DNA from: Bacillota bacterium
GTDB taxonomy: Bacteria; Bacillota_E; JAJZYS01; JAILZS01
Direction: 5' to 3'
NCBI GenBank assembly: GCA_021817625.1
Contig: JAKASY010000179.1
Location: 1-5,424 of the forward strand
Length of the DNA stretch: 5,424 nt
The notes under the pieces were generated by a model that did not search any database, was not told the DNA's origin, and worked only from the letters and a program-made list of their open reading frames with translations. Made by a program: the position numbers and the translations under genes. This document shows, piece by piece, positions 1 to 5,424 of this stretch. Numbering within the stretch: the first letter of the stretch is position 1; every line of letters begins with the position of its first letter.

Positions 1-758
1 CGGCCGTCGCTGAGCATCGCCCCGAGCTCCGGCGTCGGCGGCTGCACGCCCAGGCCGAGGAAGCCCAGGGCGGCGACGTACAGGACCGAGATACCGAGCC
101 CCGTGCTCGCCGTGACGATGATCTGCGACGCCACGCTGGGAAGGACGTGGCGCAACACCAGGCGCGCGGCGCTGGCGCCGCTGGCCCGTGCCGACTCGAC
201 GTAGTTCATCTGCTTCACCTGCAGGGTCGTGCCCTGGACTACGCGCGCGTAGCCGGGAATGGACGCGAGGCCGATGGCGATGATCACGTTGGTCAGGCTG
301 GGGCCGAGGATGGTGGTGATCGCCAGGGCAGGGAGGATGCCAGGGAAGATCAGGACAAGGTCGACCACGCGCATGAGCACGAGGTCGACGTAGCCCCCCG
401 CCATGCCCGCAACGAGGCCGGTGAGGCTGCCCAGGACGACAGAGATCAGCACGGCCAGGAAGCTCGCGCCGATGGTGTAGCGCGCGCCGTACAGGACGCG
501 GGAGAAGATGTCGCGGCCGAACTCGTCCGTGCCAAACCAATGCGCGGCCGACGGGCCTTGAAGGGCGGCGAGGGCATTGATCGTGTTCGGAGCGTAGTTG
601 GTAAGCAGGGGAGCCAGTGCCGCGATCAGCACGAGAAGGGCGAACAGGGCGCCACCGAACACGAGGCTGCGGTAGCGCACGAGGCGGCCCAGGAGGCTGC
701 GCCGGCGTGGCTCGAAGGCGCTTTCCGCCAGCTCGCGCACTTGCGGCTGCGCGGACAT
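1..758 (-). CDS. DppC-type ABC importer permease (C-terminus cut off by window edge)
   Basis: This is an inner-membrane permease of a dipeptide/oligopeptide/nickel-type ABC importer, the partner of the DppB-type gene just upstream. The 252 visible residues start MSAQPQVREL. Residues 17-70 match the short cytoplasmic lead and first membrane helix of the OppC N-terminal domain (helix about 32-52). The family hallmark GTDEFGRDIFSRVLYGAR lies at 76-93. Hydrophobic helices follow at about 95-117, 128-150, 155-174 and 211-236. The EAA loop that docks on the ATPase is at about 186-206, with YVESARASGAS and then RLVLRHVLPS. The visible end, PPTPELGAMLSDG, is the usual conserved stretch just before the last helix. 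Relatives are about 280-300 residues, so roughly 30-45 are missing. The start is fixed by a strong ribosome site 7 bases upstream. It is probably co-transcribed with the DppB-type gene. Subfamily is certain; substrate (peptide, nickel, sugar, opine) is not. Confidence 0.95.
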   Translation of the reverse strand, partial: MSAQPQVRELAESAFEPRRRSLLGRLVRYRSLVFGGALFALLVLIAALAPLLTNYAPNTINALAALQGPSAAHWFGTDEFGRDIFSRVLYGARYTIGASFLAVLISVVLGSLTGLVAGMAGGYVDLVLMRVVDLVLIFPGILPALAITTILGPSLTNVIIAIGLASIPGYARVVQGTTLQVKQMNYVESARASGASAARLVLRHVLPSVASQIIVTASTGLGISVLYVAALGFLGLGVQPPTPELGAMLSDG

Positions 759-761
759 GCG

Positions 762-771
762 ATCACCTCCC
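762..771 (-). promoter_or_regulatory. Strong Shine-Dalgarno site of the DppC-type gene
   Basis: Read on the minus strand this is GGGAGGTGAT, a near-perfect complement to the 16S rRNA tail. The GGAGG core ends 7 bases before the ATG at 758-756. It lies within the 15-base gap after the DppB-type stop codon (774-776), so the two genes are tightly linked and probably translated from one message. Confidence 0.85.
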
Positions 772-773
772 GC

Positions 774-1703
774 TCAGGAATAGACGATGCGCGGGTCGAG
801 AAGCGGGTAGGTGAGGTCGACAACCAGGTTGGTGACGGTGTAGGCCAGCGTGAGGACGAGGATGAGCACCTGCACCGTCGGGTAGTCCTTGTCGAGGATG
901 GAGTTGATCAGGACGCGTCCGAGTCCGGGCCGGGCGAAGACCGTCTCCACGATGATCGTGCCGGACAGGAGGTTACCCACCTGCAGGCCGAGGATCGTGA
1001 CGGTCGAGAGAAGGCCGTTTCGCAGCACATGGCGCAGCACGAGCGAGCGGCCGGGCACGCCCTTGCTCTTGGCGACCGTCACGTGCTGCATGTGGAAGAT
1101 CTCCAGCATGTTGGAGCGGACGAACCGAGCCACGACGCCGCCGCCGCCAACGCCGAGGGTGATGCCGGGCAGGATGAGGCTCGTGATGCCCGTGCCTCCG
1201 AACACCGGCAGGAAGTGCAGGCTGACGCTGAACAGGCTGATCAGGAGCAGGCCGAGGTAGAAGCTCGGCATCGACAGGCCGACCACCGCCAGCACCATGG
1301 TCGCCGTGTCGAACACCGTGTTGGCGCGCAGGGCGGCGAGGATGCCAAGAGGCACGCCGAACACGACGGTGACGACCAGCGCGGCCAGGGTCAGCTGGAG
1401 CGTGTAGGGGTAGTTGTCGAGCAGGAGCGTCCTCACCGGCAGGTTGCTGCCATAGGAGTAGCCGAGGTTGCCGTGGACCAGGTCCACGACCCAGCGCCAG
1501 TACTGGGTGGCGAGCGGCAGGTTGAGGCCCAGCTCGTCCGTCAGGCGGTTGATCTCGACCTGGGAGCCCGCGTTGGAGCCCAGCATCAGAACGACGGGGT
1601 TTCCCGGGATCAGATGGATGATCAGGAATACCAGGACCGAGGCCACGACCGCCACGAGCACGAGCGCCGCCAGGCGTCTGCCTATGTAGGCGGCGATCAC
1701 CAT
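774..1703 (-). CDS. DppB-type ABC importer permease
   Basis: This is the first permease of a dipeptide/oligopeptide/nickel-type ABC importer, pairing with the DppC-type protein to form the membrane channel. It has 309 residues if started at the ATG at 1703, a normal length for the family (about 305-340). The N-terminus has the typical YIGRRL lead, then a membrane helix (about 11-31) ending in HLIPGNP (30-36). The periplasmic part carries the family pattern ELGLNLPLATQYWRW (57-71) and GNLGYSY (78-84). More helices lie at about 101-125, 133-157, 174-195, 235-257 and 277-299. The EAA loop is at 208-229 (VTVAKSKGVPGRSLVLRHVL), followed by ETVFARPGLGRVL (253-265). It ends LLDPRIVYS, a usual family terminus. 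Residues 186-189 are four glycines within the predicted fourth helix, which is unusual. The GTG at 1700-1698 may be the true start (308 residues) because it is better spaced from the ribosome site. No solute-binding-protein gene lies directly upstream. Confidence 0.95.
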   Translation of the reverse strand: MVIAAYIGRRLAALVLVAVVASVLVFLIIHLIPGNPVVLMLGSNAGSQVEINRLTDELGLNLPLATQYWRWVVDLVHGNLGYSYGSNLPVRTLLLDNYPYTLQLTLAALVVTVVFGVPLGILAALRANTVFDTATMVLAVVGLSMPSFYLGLLLISLFSVSLHFLPVFGGTGITSLILPGITLGVGGGGVVARFVRSNMLEIFHMQHVTVAKSKGVPGRSLVLRHVLRNGLLSTVTILGLQVGNLLSGTIIVETVFARPGLGRVLINSILDKDYPTVQVLILVLTLAYTVTNLVVDLTYPLLDPRIVYS

Positions 1704-1705
1704 CA

Positions 1706-1712
1706 CCCCCTT
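1706..1712 (-). promoter_or_regulatory. Ribosome binding site deciding the DppB-type start
   Basis: The minus strand reads AAGGGGG, then TGATGGTG. The G-run lies only 2 bases from the ATG at 1703 but 5 bases from the GTG at 1700. The longer string AAGGGGGTGAT closely matches the anti-Shine-Dalgarno complement AAGGAGGTGAT, with one mismatch. Spacing therefore favours the GTG, one codon downstream; the protein changes by one residue. Confidence 0.5.
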
Positions 1713-1842
1713 GGCGTCCCGGATCGAGCCCGGATTCGGGCCGGCGATGGCGGAAGAGGGCGCAGGCAGCTGCCATGCGCATGTGGGCGAGGACGGCGGC
1801 GTGCGTTCGCGTTCGATGCAGAGAGGGATCTTGTCGGCGTCC

Positions 1843-1863
1843 GGGCCGGGGGGTCCCCGGTCC
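1843..1863. repeat. GC-rich hairpin in the divergent region
   Basis: GGGCCGGGG pairs with CCCCGGTCC around a 3-base GGT loop. This gives a 9-bp stem with one G-U pair when read as plus-strand RNA; on the minus strand that pair becomes an A-C mismatch. No T-run follows on either strand, so it does not look like a Rho-independent terminator. It could be an operator or a leader structure, or simply a product of high GC content. Confidence 0.4.
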
Positions 1864-1872
1864 AACCGGTCC
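1857..1872. repeat. Short direct repeat CCGGTCC-AA-CCGGTCC
   Basis: The 7-base unit CCGGTCC occurs twice, separated by AA (1857-1863 and 1866-1872). A third GGTCC lies at 1852-1856. The repeat overlaps the right arm of the hairpin at 1843-1863. It may be a tandem protein-binding site in the divergent promoter region, but it is short and the composition is GC-rich, so chance is possible. Confidence 0.35.
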
Positions 1873-1910
1873 GCGCTCAGCGACACGGTGGCGGGCGCGC
1901 GCGGCCCGAG

Positions 1911-1940
1911 TATCCTGATTTCGTGATGTTGCGCTATGAC
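1911..1940. promoter_or_regulatory. AT-richer patch, candidate promoter zone
   Basis: G+C is 13 of 30 bases here, far below the surrounding DNA. It contains TATCCT (1911-1916) on the plus strand and GATACT (1914-1909) on the minus strand, both passable as -10 boxes. I see no good -35 box at 16-18 bases from either. GCGCT (1931-1935) and AGCGC (1948-1952) form small inverted arms over its right end. Promoter identity is inferred from composition and position only. Confidence 0.3.
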
Positions 1941-1983
1941 CCTTCCAAGCGCTGCTAGACCGTCCGTCATGGGCGCGCAGGAG

Positions 1984-1999
1984 GTCCCCACCTGGGGGC
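1984..1999 (+). repeat. Short hairpin in the presumed leader of the first reductase gene
   Basis: GTCCCC and GGGGGC can pair around an ACCT loop (6 bp, one G-U). It sits about 60 bases before the start at 2058. It is too short to assign a role with confidence. Confidence 0.25.
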
Positions 2000-2057
2000 G
2001 AAGAGGCCATGCGGGCACGACCGCACCATGACGATCGCCAGAACGGGGGCGGACCGC

Positions 2058-3074
2058 ATGCGCTTCACCGTGGTCGGCGCCGGCGCCATCGGCGGCACGG
2101 TTGGCGCGCATCTCGTGCGCGCGGGGAAGACGGTGGCGTTCGTGGATGTCGACCCGGACCACGTGCGCGCCATGAACGCCCGTGGCCTGACCATTCGCGG
2201 CTTTCGCGAGACCTTCACGACGCCGGCGCGGGCGCTGGTGCCGGACGAGCTGGAGGGTCCGGTCGAGGCCCTCCTCTTGGCGGTCAAGGCGCACCACACG
2301 GAGGCCGCCCTGGCGCCGCTCGTTTCGCGACTGGCGCCGGACGGATTCGTGGTGTCGCTCCAGAACGGCCTGTGCGAGCGGGTGATCTCCCACCTCGTGG
2401 GAGAGGAGCGCACCGTGGGCGCATTCGTGAACTTCGGCGCCGACTACCTCGAGCCAGGGCTCATCCACTTCGGCGGCATGGGCGCCTTCCGCATCGGCGA
2501 GCTGGACGGCGCCTCGACGCCTAGGGTGCGCGCCCTGCGCGACGCCCTGTCCGCCTGGGGGCCGGTGGAGGTAACGGACAACATCTGGGGCTTCCTGTGG
2601 AGCAAGATGGGCTACGCGAACATGGCGTTCGCCACCGCCACGGTCGACGCCGACGCGGGCGAGGTGATCGACCACTGCCGGCCGCTTATGGCGGCCCTGA
2701 TGGCGGAGGTGTTCGAGGTGTCCGAGCGCGAGGGCGTTCGCCTCGAGCCCTTCGACCACATCGATCCGGCCGTGTACTACCCGCGCACACGCCCCGACGC
2801 CGAGGTGGCCGCGTCGTTCGAGGCGATGGTCCACCCGGCCGTGCGCAGTGAGAAGCGGCGCACGGGCGTGTGGCGCGACCTGGCCGTGCGCCACCGGCCG
2901 ACCGAGGTCGATGCCCAGATCGGCCTGTGCGCCGCGATCGGCGCTCGCCACGGCCTCGCCATGCCGCTCACCCATCGGCTCGTCGCGATCGTCCACGCGA
3001 TCGAGCGCGGCGAGCGGCCGATGGCCTGGGCGAACGTCGAGGAGCTCGAGCGCCTGCGCCGGTCCGCGGCCTGA
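2058..3074 (+). CDS. Ketopantoate-reductase-family (ApbA/PanE fold) dehydrogenase, copy 1
   Basis: This is a cytoplasmic NAD(P)-dependent reductase of the 2-dehydropantoate 2-reductase family, 338 residues (classical PanE is about 290-310). The N-terminal Rossmann fold has GAGAIG at 7-12. Residues equivalent to the PanE active site are present: Lys77 (AVKA), Asn103 (LQNG), Lys183 (LWSKMGYAN) and Glu283 (RPTEVD). Asp30 at the end of the second strand (FVDVD), where PanE has an Arg that binds the NADP phosphate, suggests NAD preference. The C-terminal helical domain runs from about 180 to the end. The start at 2058 is chosen because the protein then aligns from residue 1 with the next gene (MRYTVVGAG), and GGGGG lies 8 bases upstream. 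The ATG at 2028 would add 10 unmatched residues. It is the first plus-strand gene here and is 61 bases before its paralogue. Tandem duplication and context argue against a pantothenate role; the true substrate is unknown. Confidence 0.92.
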   Translation: MRFTVVGAGAIGGTVGAHLVRAGKTVAFVDVDPDHVRAMNARGLTIRGFRETFTTPARALVPDELEGPVEALLLAVKAHHTEAALAPLVSRLAPDGFVVSLQNGLCERVISHLVGEERTVGAFVNFGADYLEPGLIHFGGMGAFRIGELDGASTPRVRALRDALSAWGPVEVTDNIWGFLWSKMGYANMAFATATVDADAGEVIDHCRPLMAALMAEVFEVSEREGVRLEPFDHIDPAVYYPRTRPDAEVAASFEAMVHPAVRSEKRRTGVWRDLAVRHRPTEVDAQIGLCAAIGARHGLAMPLTHRLVAIVHAIERGERPMAWANVEELERLRRSAA

Positions 3075-3121
3075 CACCTGATCCCGAGCCGATCCCCGCC
3101 ACCTCTCCAGTCCATCCACAC

Positions 3122-3128
3122 GGGAGGG
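3122..3128 (+). promoter_or_regulatory. Ribosome binding site of the second reductase gene
   Basis: GGGAGGG lies 7 bases before the GTG at 3136. It supports the GTG start, as does the alignment of the protein with copy 1. The rest of the 61-base gap (3075-3135) shows no hairpin or promoter I can defend, so the two reductase genes probably share a message. Confidence 0.75.
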
Positions 3129-3135
3129 ATCCCTT

Positions 3136-4158
3136 GTGCGCTACACCGTCGTAGGCGCCGGCGCGATCGGCGGCACCCTGGGCGCCCACATGGTCCGCGG
3201 CGGCGAGGACGTCGTCTTCGTCGACCGCGACGCGGAGCACGTCCGGGCCATGAACGAGCGAGGCCTCACGATCCGCGGCTTCGCCGAGACGTTCACCGTG
3301 CCCGCACGAGCCTACGCCCCAGGGGACGAGCCTGGTCCGCTCGAGGCCGTGCTCCTGGCCGTGAAGGCACAGCACACGGAGGAGGCCGTGCGGGCCCTGG
3401 CCGACCGCCTGGCGCCGGACGGGTTTGTGGTCTCGCTCCAGAACGGCCTATGCGAGGACGTCATCCGGGAGATCGTCGGCAGCGAGCGCACGGTCGGCGC
3501 GTTCGTGAACTTCTCCGCCGACTACCTCGAGCCGGGCCTCGTCCACTACGGCAGCGTGGGCGCCCTGTACCTCGGCGAGCTGGACGGCCGGCGCACCGAG
3601 CGCCTCCTCACCCTGGAGAAGGCGCTCTCGCACTGGGGGCCGGTGCACCTCACGGACAACATCTGGGGCTACCTGTGGGGCAAGATGGGCTACGCGAACA
3701 TGCTCTTCGCGACCGCCACGGTGGACGCCACGATGGCGGACGTGATCGACCGCTACCGGGCGCTCGCGGCCGAGCTCGCCGCCGAGATCTACGACGTGGC
3801 GGAGCGCGAGGGCGTGCGCGTCGAGGGGTTCGACGCGGTCGAGCCCCCCGCGTTCCACCCGCGCGGCCAGGACCCGGCCGTGGTGAGCGCCTCCCTCGAC
3901 CGCATGACCGCCTGGCAGCGCACGAGCGAGAAGCAGAAGAGCGGCATCTGGCGGGATCTCGCCGTTCGCCACCGGCCCACCGAGGTCGACGTGCAGATCG
4001 GCCGCTGCGCCGCGATCGGCGCGCGCCACGGCCTTCCCATGCCGCTCACGAACCGGCTCGTGGCGATCATCCACGACCTCGAGCAGGACCGGCGCGCGAT
4101 GTCCTGGGACAACGTGGAGGAGCTCGACCGCATCCGTCTCGCGGAGGCGGCAAGGTGA
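3136..4158 (+). CDS. Ketopantoate-reductase-family (ApbA/PanE fold) dehydrogenase, copy 2
   Basis: This is the paralogue of the preceding gene, 340 residues, starting with GTG. It aligns with copy 1 without gaps over 338 positions, about 223 identical (66%) by hand count. The same active-site positions are kept: GAGAIG 7-12, Lys77, Asn103, Lys183 and Glu283. Asp30 (FVDRD) is also kept, again suggesting NAD. Long runs are shared exactly, such as LAPDGFVVSLQNGLCE (92-107, one residue past it differs) and WRDLAVRHRPTEVD (272-285). The segment 206-263 is much less alike (about 24 of 58), while the flanks match at roughly 70%. This suggests different substrate pockets or a different partner surface. 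The stop codon overlaps the start of the peptidase gene, so the two are likely translationally coupled. Function could be reduction of a 2-oxo acid, oxidation of a hydroxy acid, or opine-type chemistry; the sequence does not decide. Confidence 0.92.
   Translation: MRYTVVGAGAIGGTLGAHMVRGGEDVVFVDRDAEHVRAMNERGLTIRGFAETFTVPARAYAPGDEPGPLEAVLLAVKAQHTEEAVRALADRLAPDGFVVSLQNGLCEDVIREIVGSERTVGAFVNFSADYLEPGLVHYGSVGALYLGELDGRRTERLLTLEKALSHWGPVHLTDNIWGYLWGKMGYANMLFATATVDATMADVIDRYRALAAELAAEIYDVAEREGVRVEGFDAVEPPAFHPRGQDPAVVSASLDRMTAWQRTSEKQKSGIWRDLAVRHRPTEVDVQIGRCAAIGARHGLPMPLTNRLVAIIHDLEQDRRAMSWDNVEELDRIRLAEAAR
4143..4147 (+). promoter_or_regulatory. Ribosome binding site of the peptidase gene inside copy 2
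   Basis: GGAGG lies within the last codons of the second reductase gene, 7 bases before the GTG at 4155. Together with the GTGA start-stop overlap (4155-4158) it fixes the peptidase start and indicates translational coupling. Confidence 0.75.
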
Positions 4159-5424
4159 CCGAGGACGGCGCGCGCCGCGAGCTCGCCCGGCTGGCCGAGG
4201 AGGCCGAGGCGGAGCTCGCACAGTTCACCGCCCTGCCGAGCGTGAGCGCGCTCACGGCCCACCGCCAGGACGTCCTCGACGCCGCCGCGTGGCTCGCGGG
4301 CCGCCTGAGCCGTGCCGGCGCAGCGGGCGTAGAGCTCCTGGAGACGGGCGGCAATCCCGTGGTCACGGGCGAGCTCGGTCCGGAGGGCGCCCCCACGGTG
4401 CTCGTGTACGGCCACTACGACGTCCAGCCCGCGGACCCCCTCGGCGCGTGGGATAGCCCGCCCTTCACGCCGACGGTGCGCGACGGCCGCCTGTACGCGC
4501 GCGGCGCGAGCGATGACAAGGGCCCGATCCTCTGCGCCCTGGCCGGCATCGAGGCGCTCGCGCGGCTCGCTCCGCCGACGGACGTCCGCCTGCGCTTCCT
4601 GTTCGAGGGCGAGGAGGAGATCGGCAGCCCGAGCCTGCCCGCCTTTCTCCACCGCGAGCGGGAGCGCTTCCGGGCCGCCCTCGTGCTGAGCGCGGACGGC
4701 GGCATGTGGCGGGCGGGCGAGCCCTCCCTGAACGTCTCGTCCAAGGGCCTGTGCAATGTCGAGATCGAGGTCGAGACCGCCACCTCGGACCTGCACTCCG
4801 GGCGCCACGGCGGCGCGGTGCCGAACGCCCTGCACGCCCTCGCGGCGCTCGTGGCGGGCCTGCACGACCCGGACGGCCGGGTGGCCGTGCCCGGCTTCTA
4901 CGACCACGTGACGACGCCGACCGCCGCCCAGCGCGCGGAGCTCGCCGCCCTGCCGTTCGAGGAGGAGGACTACCGCCGCGAGGTCGGCGTCGACGCCCTC
5001 CAGGGCGAGGTCGGGTTCACGACGCTCGAGCGCATGTGGCTTAGGCCCACCCTCGACGCCGTGGGCATGTGGGGCGGCTTCACGGCCGAGGGCATGAAGA
5101 CGGTCATCCCCGCCCGGGCGCACGCCAAGCTCTCCTGCCGACTCGTGCCCGACCAGGAGCCGGCCGAGGTGCAGCGCCTCCTGATCGAACACCTGGAGCG
5201 CCAGCGCCCGCTCGGGGCGCGCGTGCGCGCCCGCGCCGTGCCCGGCGTGGCGCGCCCGTACGCGCTCCCGGCCGGCTACCCGCCACTCGCCCTGGCCATG
5301 CGGGTGCTCGAGGAGACGCTCGGCGGGGCCACCCTCCTGGTGCGGATGGGCGGCACCCTGCCGGCCGCCGAGCTCTTCCAGCGCGAGCTCGGCGCCGAGA
5401 CGATGTTCTTCTCGTTCTCGGTGG
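4155..5424 (+). CDS. M20-family zinc peptidase/dipeptidase (C-terminus cut off by window edge)
   Basis: This is a cytoplasmic two-metal hydrolase of the M20 family (ArgE/DapE/ACY1/CPG2/CNDP group), cleaving dipeptides or N-acyl amino acids. 423 residues are visible; relatives are about 450-470. Catalytic-domain ligands appear in order: His87 and Asp89 in GHYDVQP, Asp120 in ASDDKG (bridging metal ligand), Glu154 (general base) and Glu155 in EGEEEIGS, and Asp181 in SADGG. The lid/dimerisation domain starts near 198 and carries HSGRHGG (214-220), whose His is used across the dimer in this family. GMWGGF and KTVIPARAHAKLSCRLVP (304-332) are typical of the dipeptidase branch. RMGGTLPAAELF (397-408) stands where many relatives have REGGSIP. 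The final metal-binding His lies beyond the window. There is no signal peptide. The GTG start overlaps the upstream stop by 4 bases and has GGAGG 7 bases ahead. The context suggests amide cleavage of an imported compound. Confidence 0.93.
   Translation, partial: MTEDGARRELARLAEEAEAELAQFTALPSVSALTAHRQDVLDAAAWLAGRLSRAGAAGVELLETGGNPVVTGELGPEGAPTVLVYGHYDVQPADPLGAWDSPPFTPTVRDGRLYARGASDDKGPILCALAGIEALARLAPPTDVRLRFLFEGEEEIGSPSLPAFLHRERERFRAALVLSADGGMWRAGEPSLNVSSKGLCNVEIEVETATSDLHSGRHGGAVPNALHALAALVAGLHDPDGRVAVPGFYDHVTTPTAAQRAELAALPFEEEDYRREVGVDALQGEVGFTTLERMWLRPTLDAVGMWGGFTAEGMKTVIPARAHAKLSCRLVPDQEPAEVQRLLIEHLERQRPLGARVRARAVPGVARPYALPAGYPPLALAMRVLEETLGGATLLVRMGGTLPAAELFQRELGAETMFFSFSV

Larger units (their letters stand above)
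1704..2057. promoter_or_regulatory. Divergent gene-free control region between importer and reductase operons
   Basis: These 354 bases separate the minus-strand permease operon from the plus-strand reductase operon and should hold the promoters for both. Reading frames remain open through parts of it on both strands, as expected at this GC content, but none gives a recognisable protein. It contains a GC hairpin (1843-1863), a direct repeat of CCGGTCC (1857-1863 and 1866-1872), an AT-richer patch around 1911-1940 and a short hairpin (1984-1999). I could not find a convincing pair of -35 and -10 boxes on either strand. That it is regulatory is inferred from gene orientation. Confidence 0.5.

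Noticed and set aside
1843..1863. Hairpin as a Rho-independent terminator
   Set aside because: No T-run follows on either strand, and it lies between two divergently transcribed operons, where no terminator is expected.
147..1958. Long plus-strand open frame of about 600 codons
   Set aside because: It is antisense to the two permease genes. Its translation is low-complexity, rich in His, Gln, Arg, Asp and Glu, with no domain; this is the usual shadow in GC-rich DNA. The permease frames have clear family motifs.
1926..1958. Ten-codon plus-strand ORF (MLRYDPSKRC) as a leader peptide
   Set aside because: There is no ribosome binding site ahead of the ATG, no run of regulatory codons, and no paired attenuator-terminator structure downstream.
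2028..2057. Upstream ATG at 2028 as the start of the first reductase
   Set aside because: It adds 10 residues not shared with the paralogue, and the ribosome site before it is weak. The paralogue's own start aligns with 2058.
1704..3119. Minus-strand extension of the DppB-type frame upstream to 3119
   Set aside because: The frame happens to stay open through the intergenic region and opposite the first reductase gene. The extra 470 or so residues show no domain, and the permease family begins at the helix just after 1703.
2058..4158. Naming the reductases as panE for pantothenate synthesis
   Set aside because: The fold and active site fit, but the duplication, extra length, Asp30 and catabolic-looking neighbours make the biosynthetic role unsafe, so no symbol was given.
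3789..5192. Minus-strand open frame of 467 codons opposite the second reductase and the peptidase
   Set aside because: It is antisense to two genes with intact catalytic motifs, and its translation is Arg/Ala/Gly/His-rich with no recognisable domain.

Overview
The window comes from a GC-rich bacterium. Third codon positions are mostly G or C, GTG starts are used, and Shine-Dalgarno sites are purine-rich. There is no rRNA, tRNA or marker gene to place it taxonomically, so I do not name a phylum. I see no mobile element, CRISPR array or tRNA.

Layout: the left third (1-1703) is on the minus strand and holds two inner-membrane permease genes of a dipeptide/oligopeptide/nickel-type ABC importer. 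A DppB-type permease (774-1703) is followed 15 bases later by a DppC-type permease (758 down to the window edge, C-terminus missing). A 354-base gene-free divergent region (1704-2057) follows, with a 9-bp GC hairpin, a short direct repeat and one AT-richer patch that is the best promoter candidate. The right part is on the plus strand. It has two tandem ketopantoate-reductase-family (ApbA/PanE fold) dehydrogenases, 2058-3074 and 3136-4158, about 66% identical by hand count. A zinc-dependent M20-family peptidase starts at 4155, overlaps the second dehydrogenase by 4 bases (GTGA) and runs off the right edge.

The arrangement (peptide-type importer, metallopeptidase/amidohydrolase, and two NAD(P)-dependent 2-oxo/2-hydroxy-acid-type reductases) reads as a small-molecule uptake and breakdown locus rather than pantothenate biosynthesis. 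The importer would bring in a peptide-like or N-acylated compound, the M20 enzyme would cleave an amide bond, and the reductases would act on a keto/hydroxy acid or related product. The substrate cannot be read from the sequence. The solute-binding protein and the two ATPases that such importers need are not in the window and may lie beyond base 1.

The most interesting element is the tandem reductase pair. All expected catalytic residues are kept in both copies, an Asp sits at the end of beta-strand 2 (suggesting NAD rather than NADP), and the divergence between copies is concentrated in one C-terminal-domain segment. I did not find an obviously unprecedented system.
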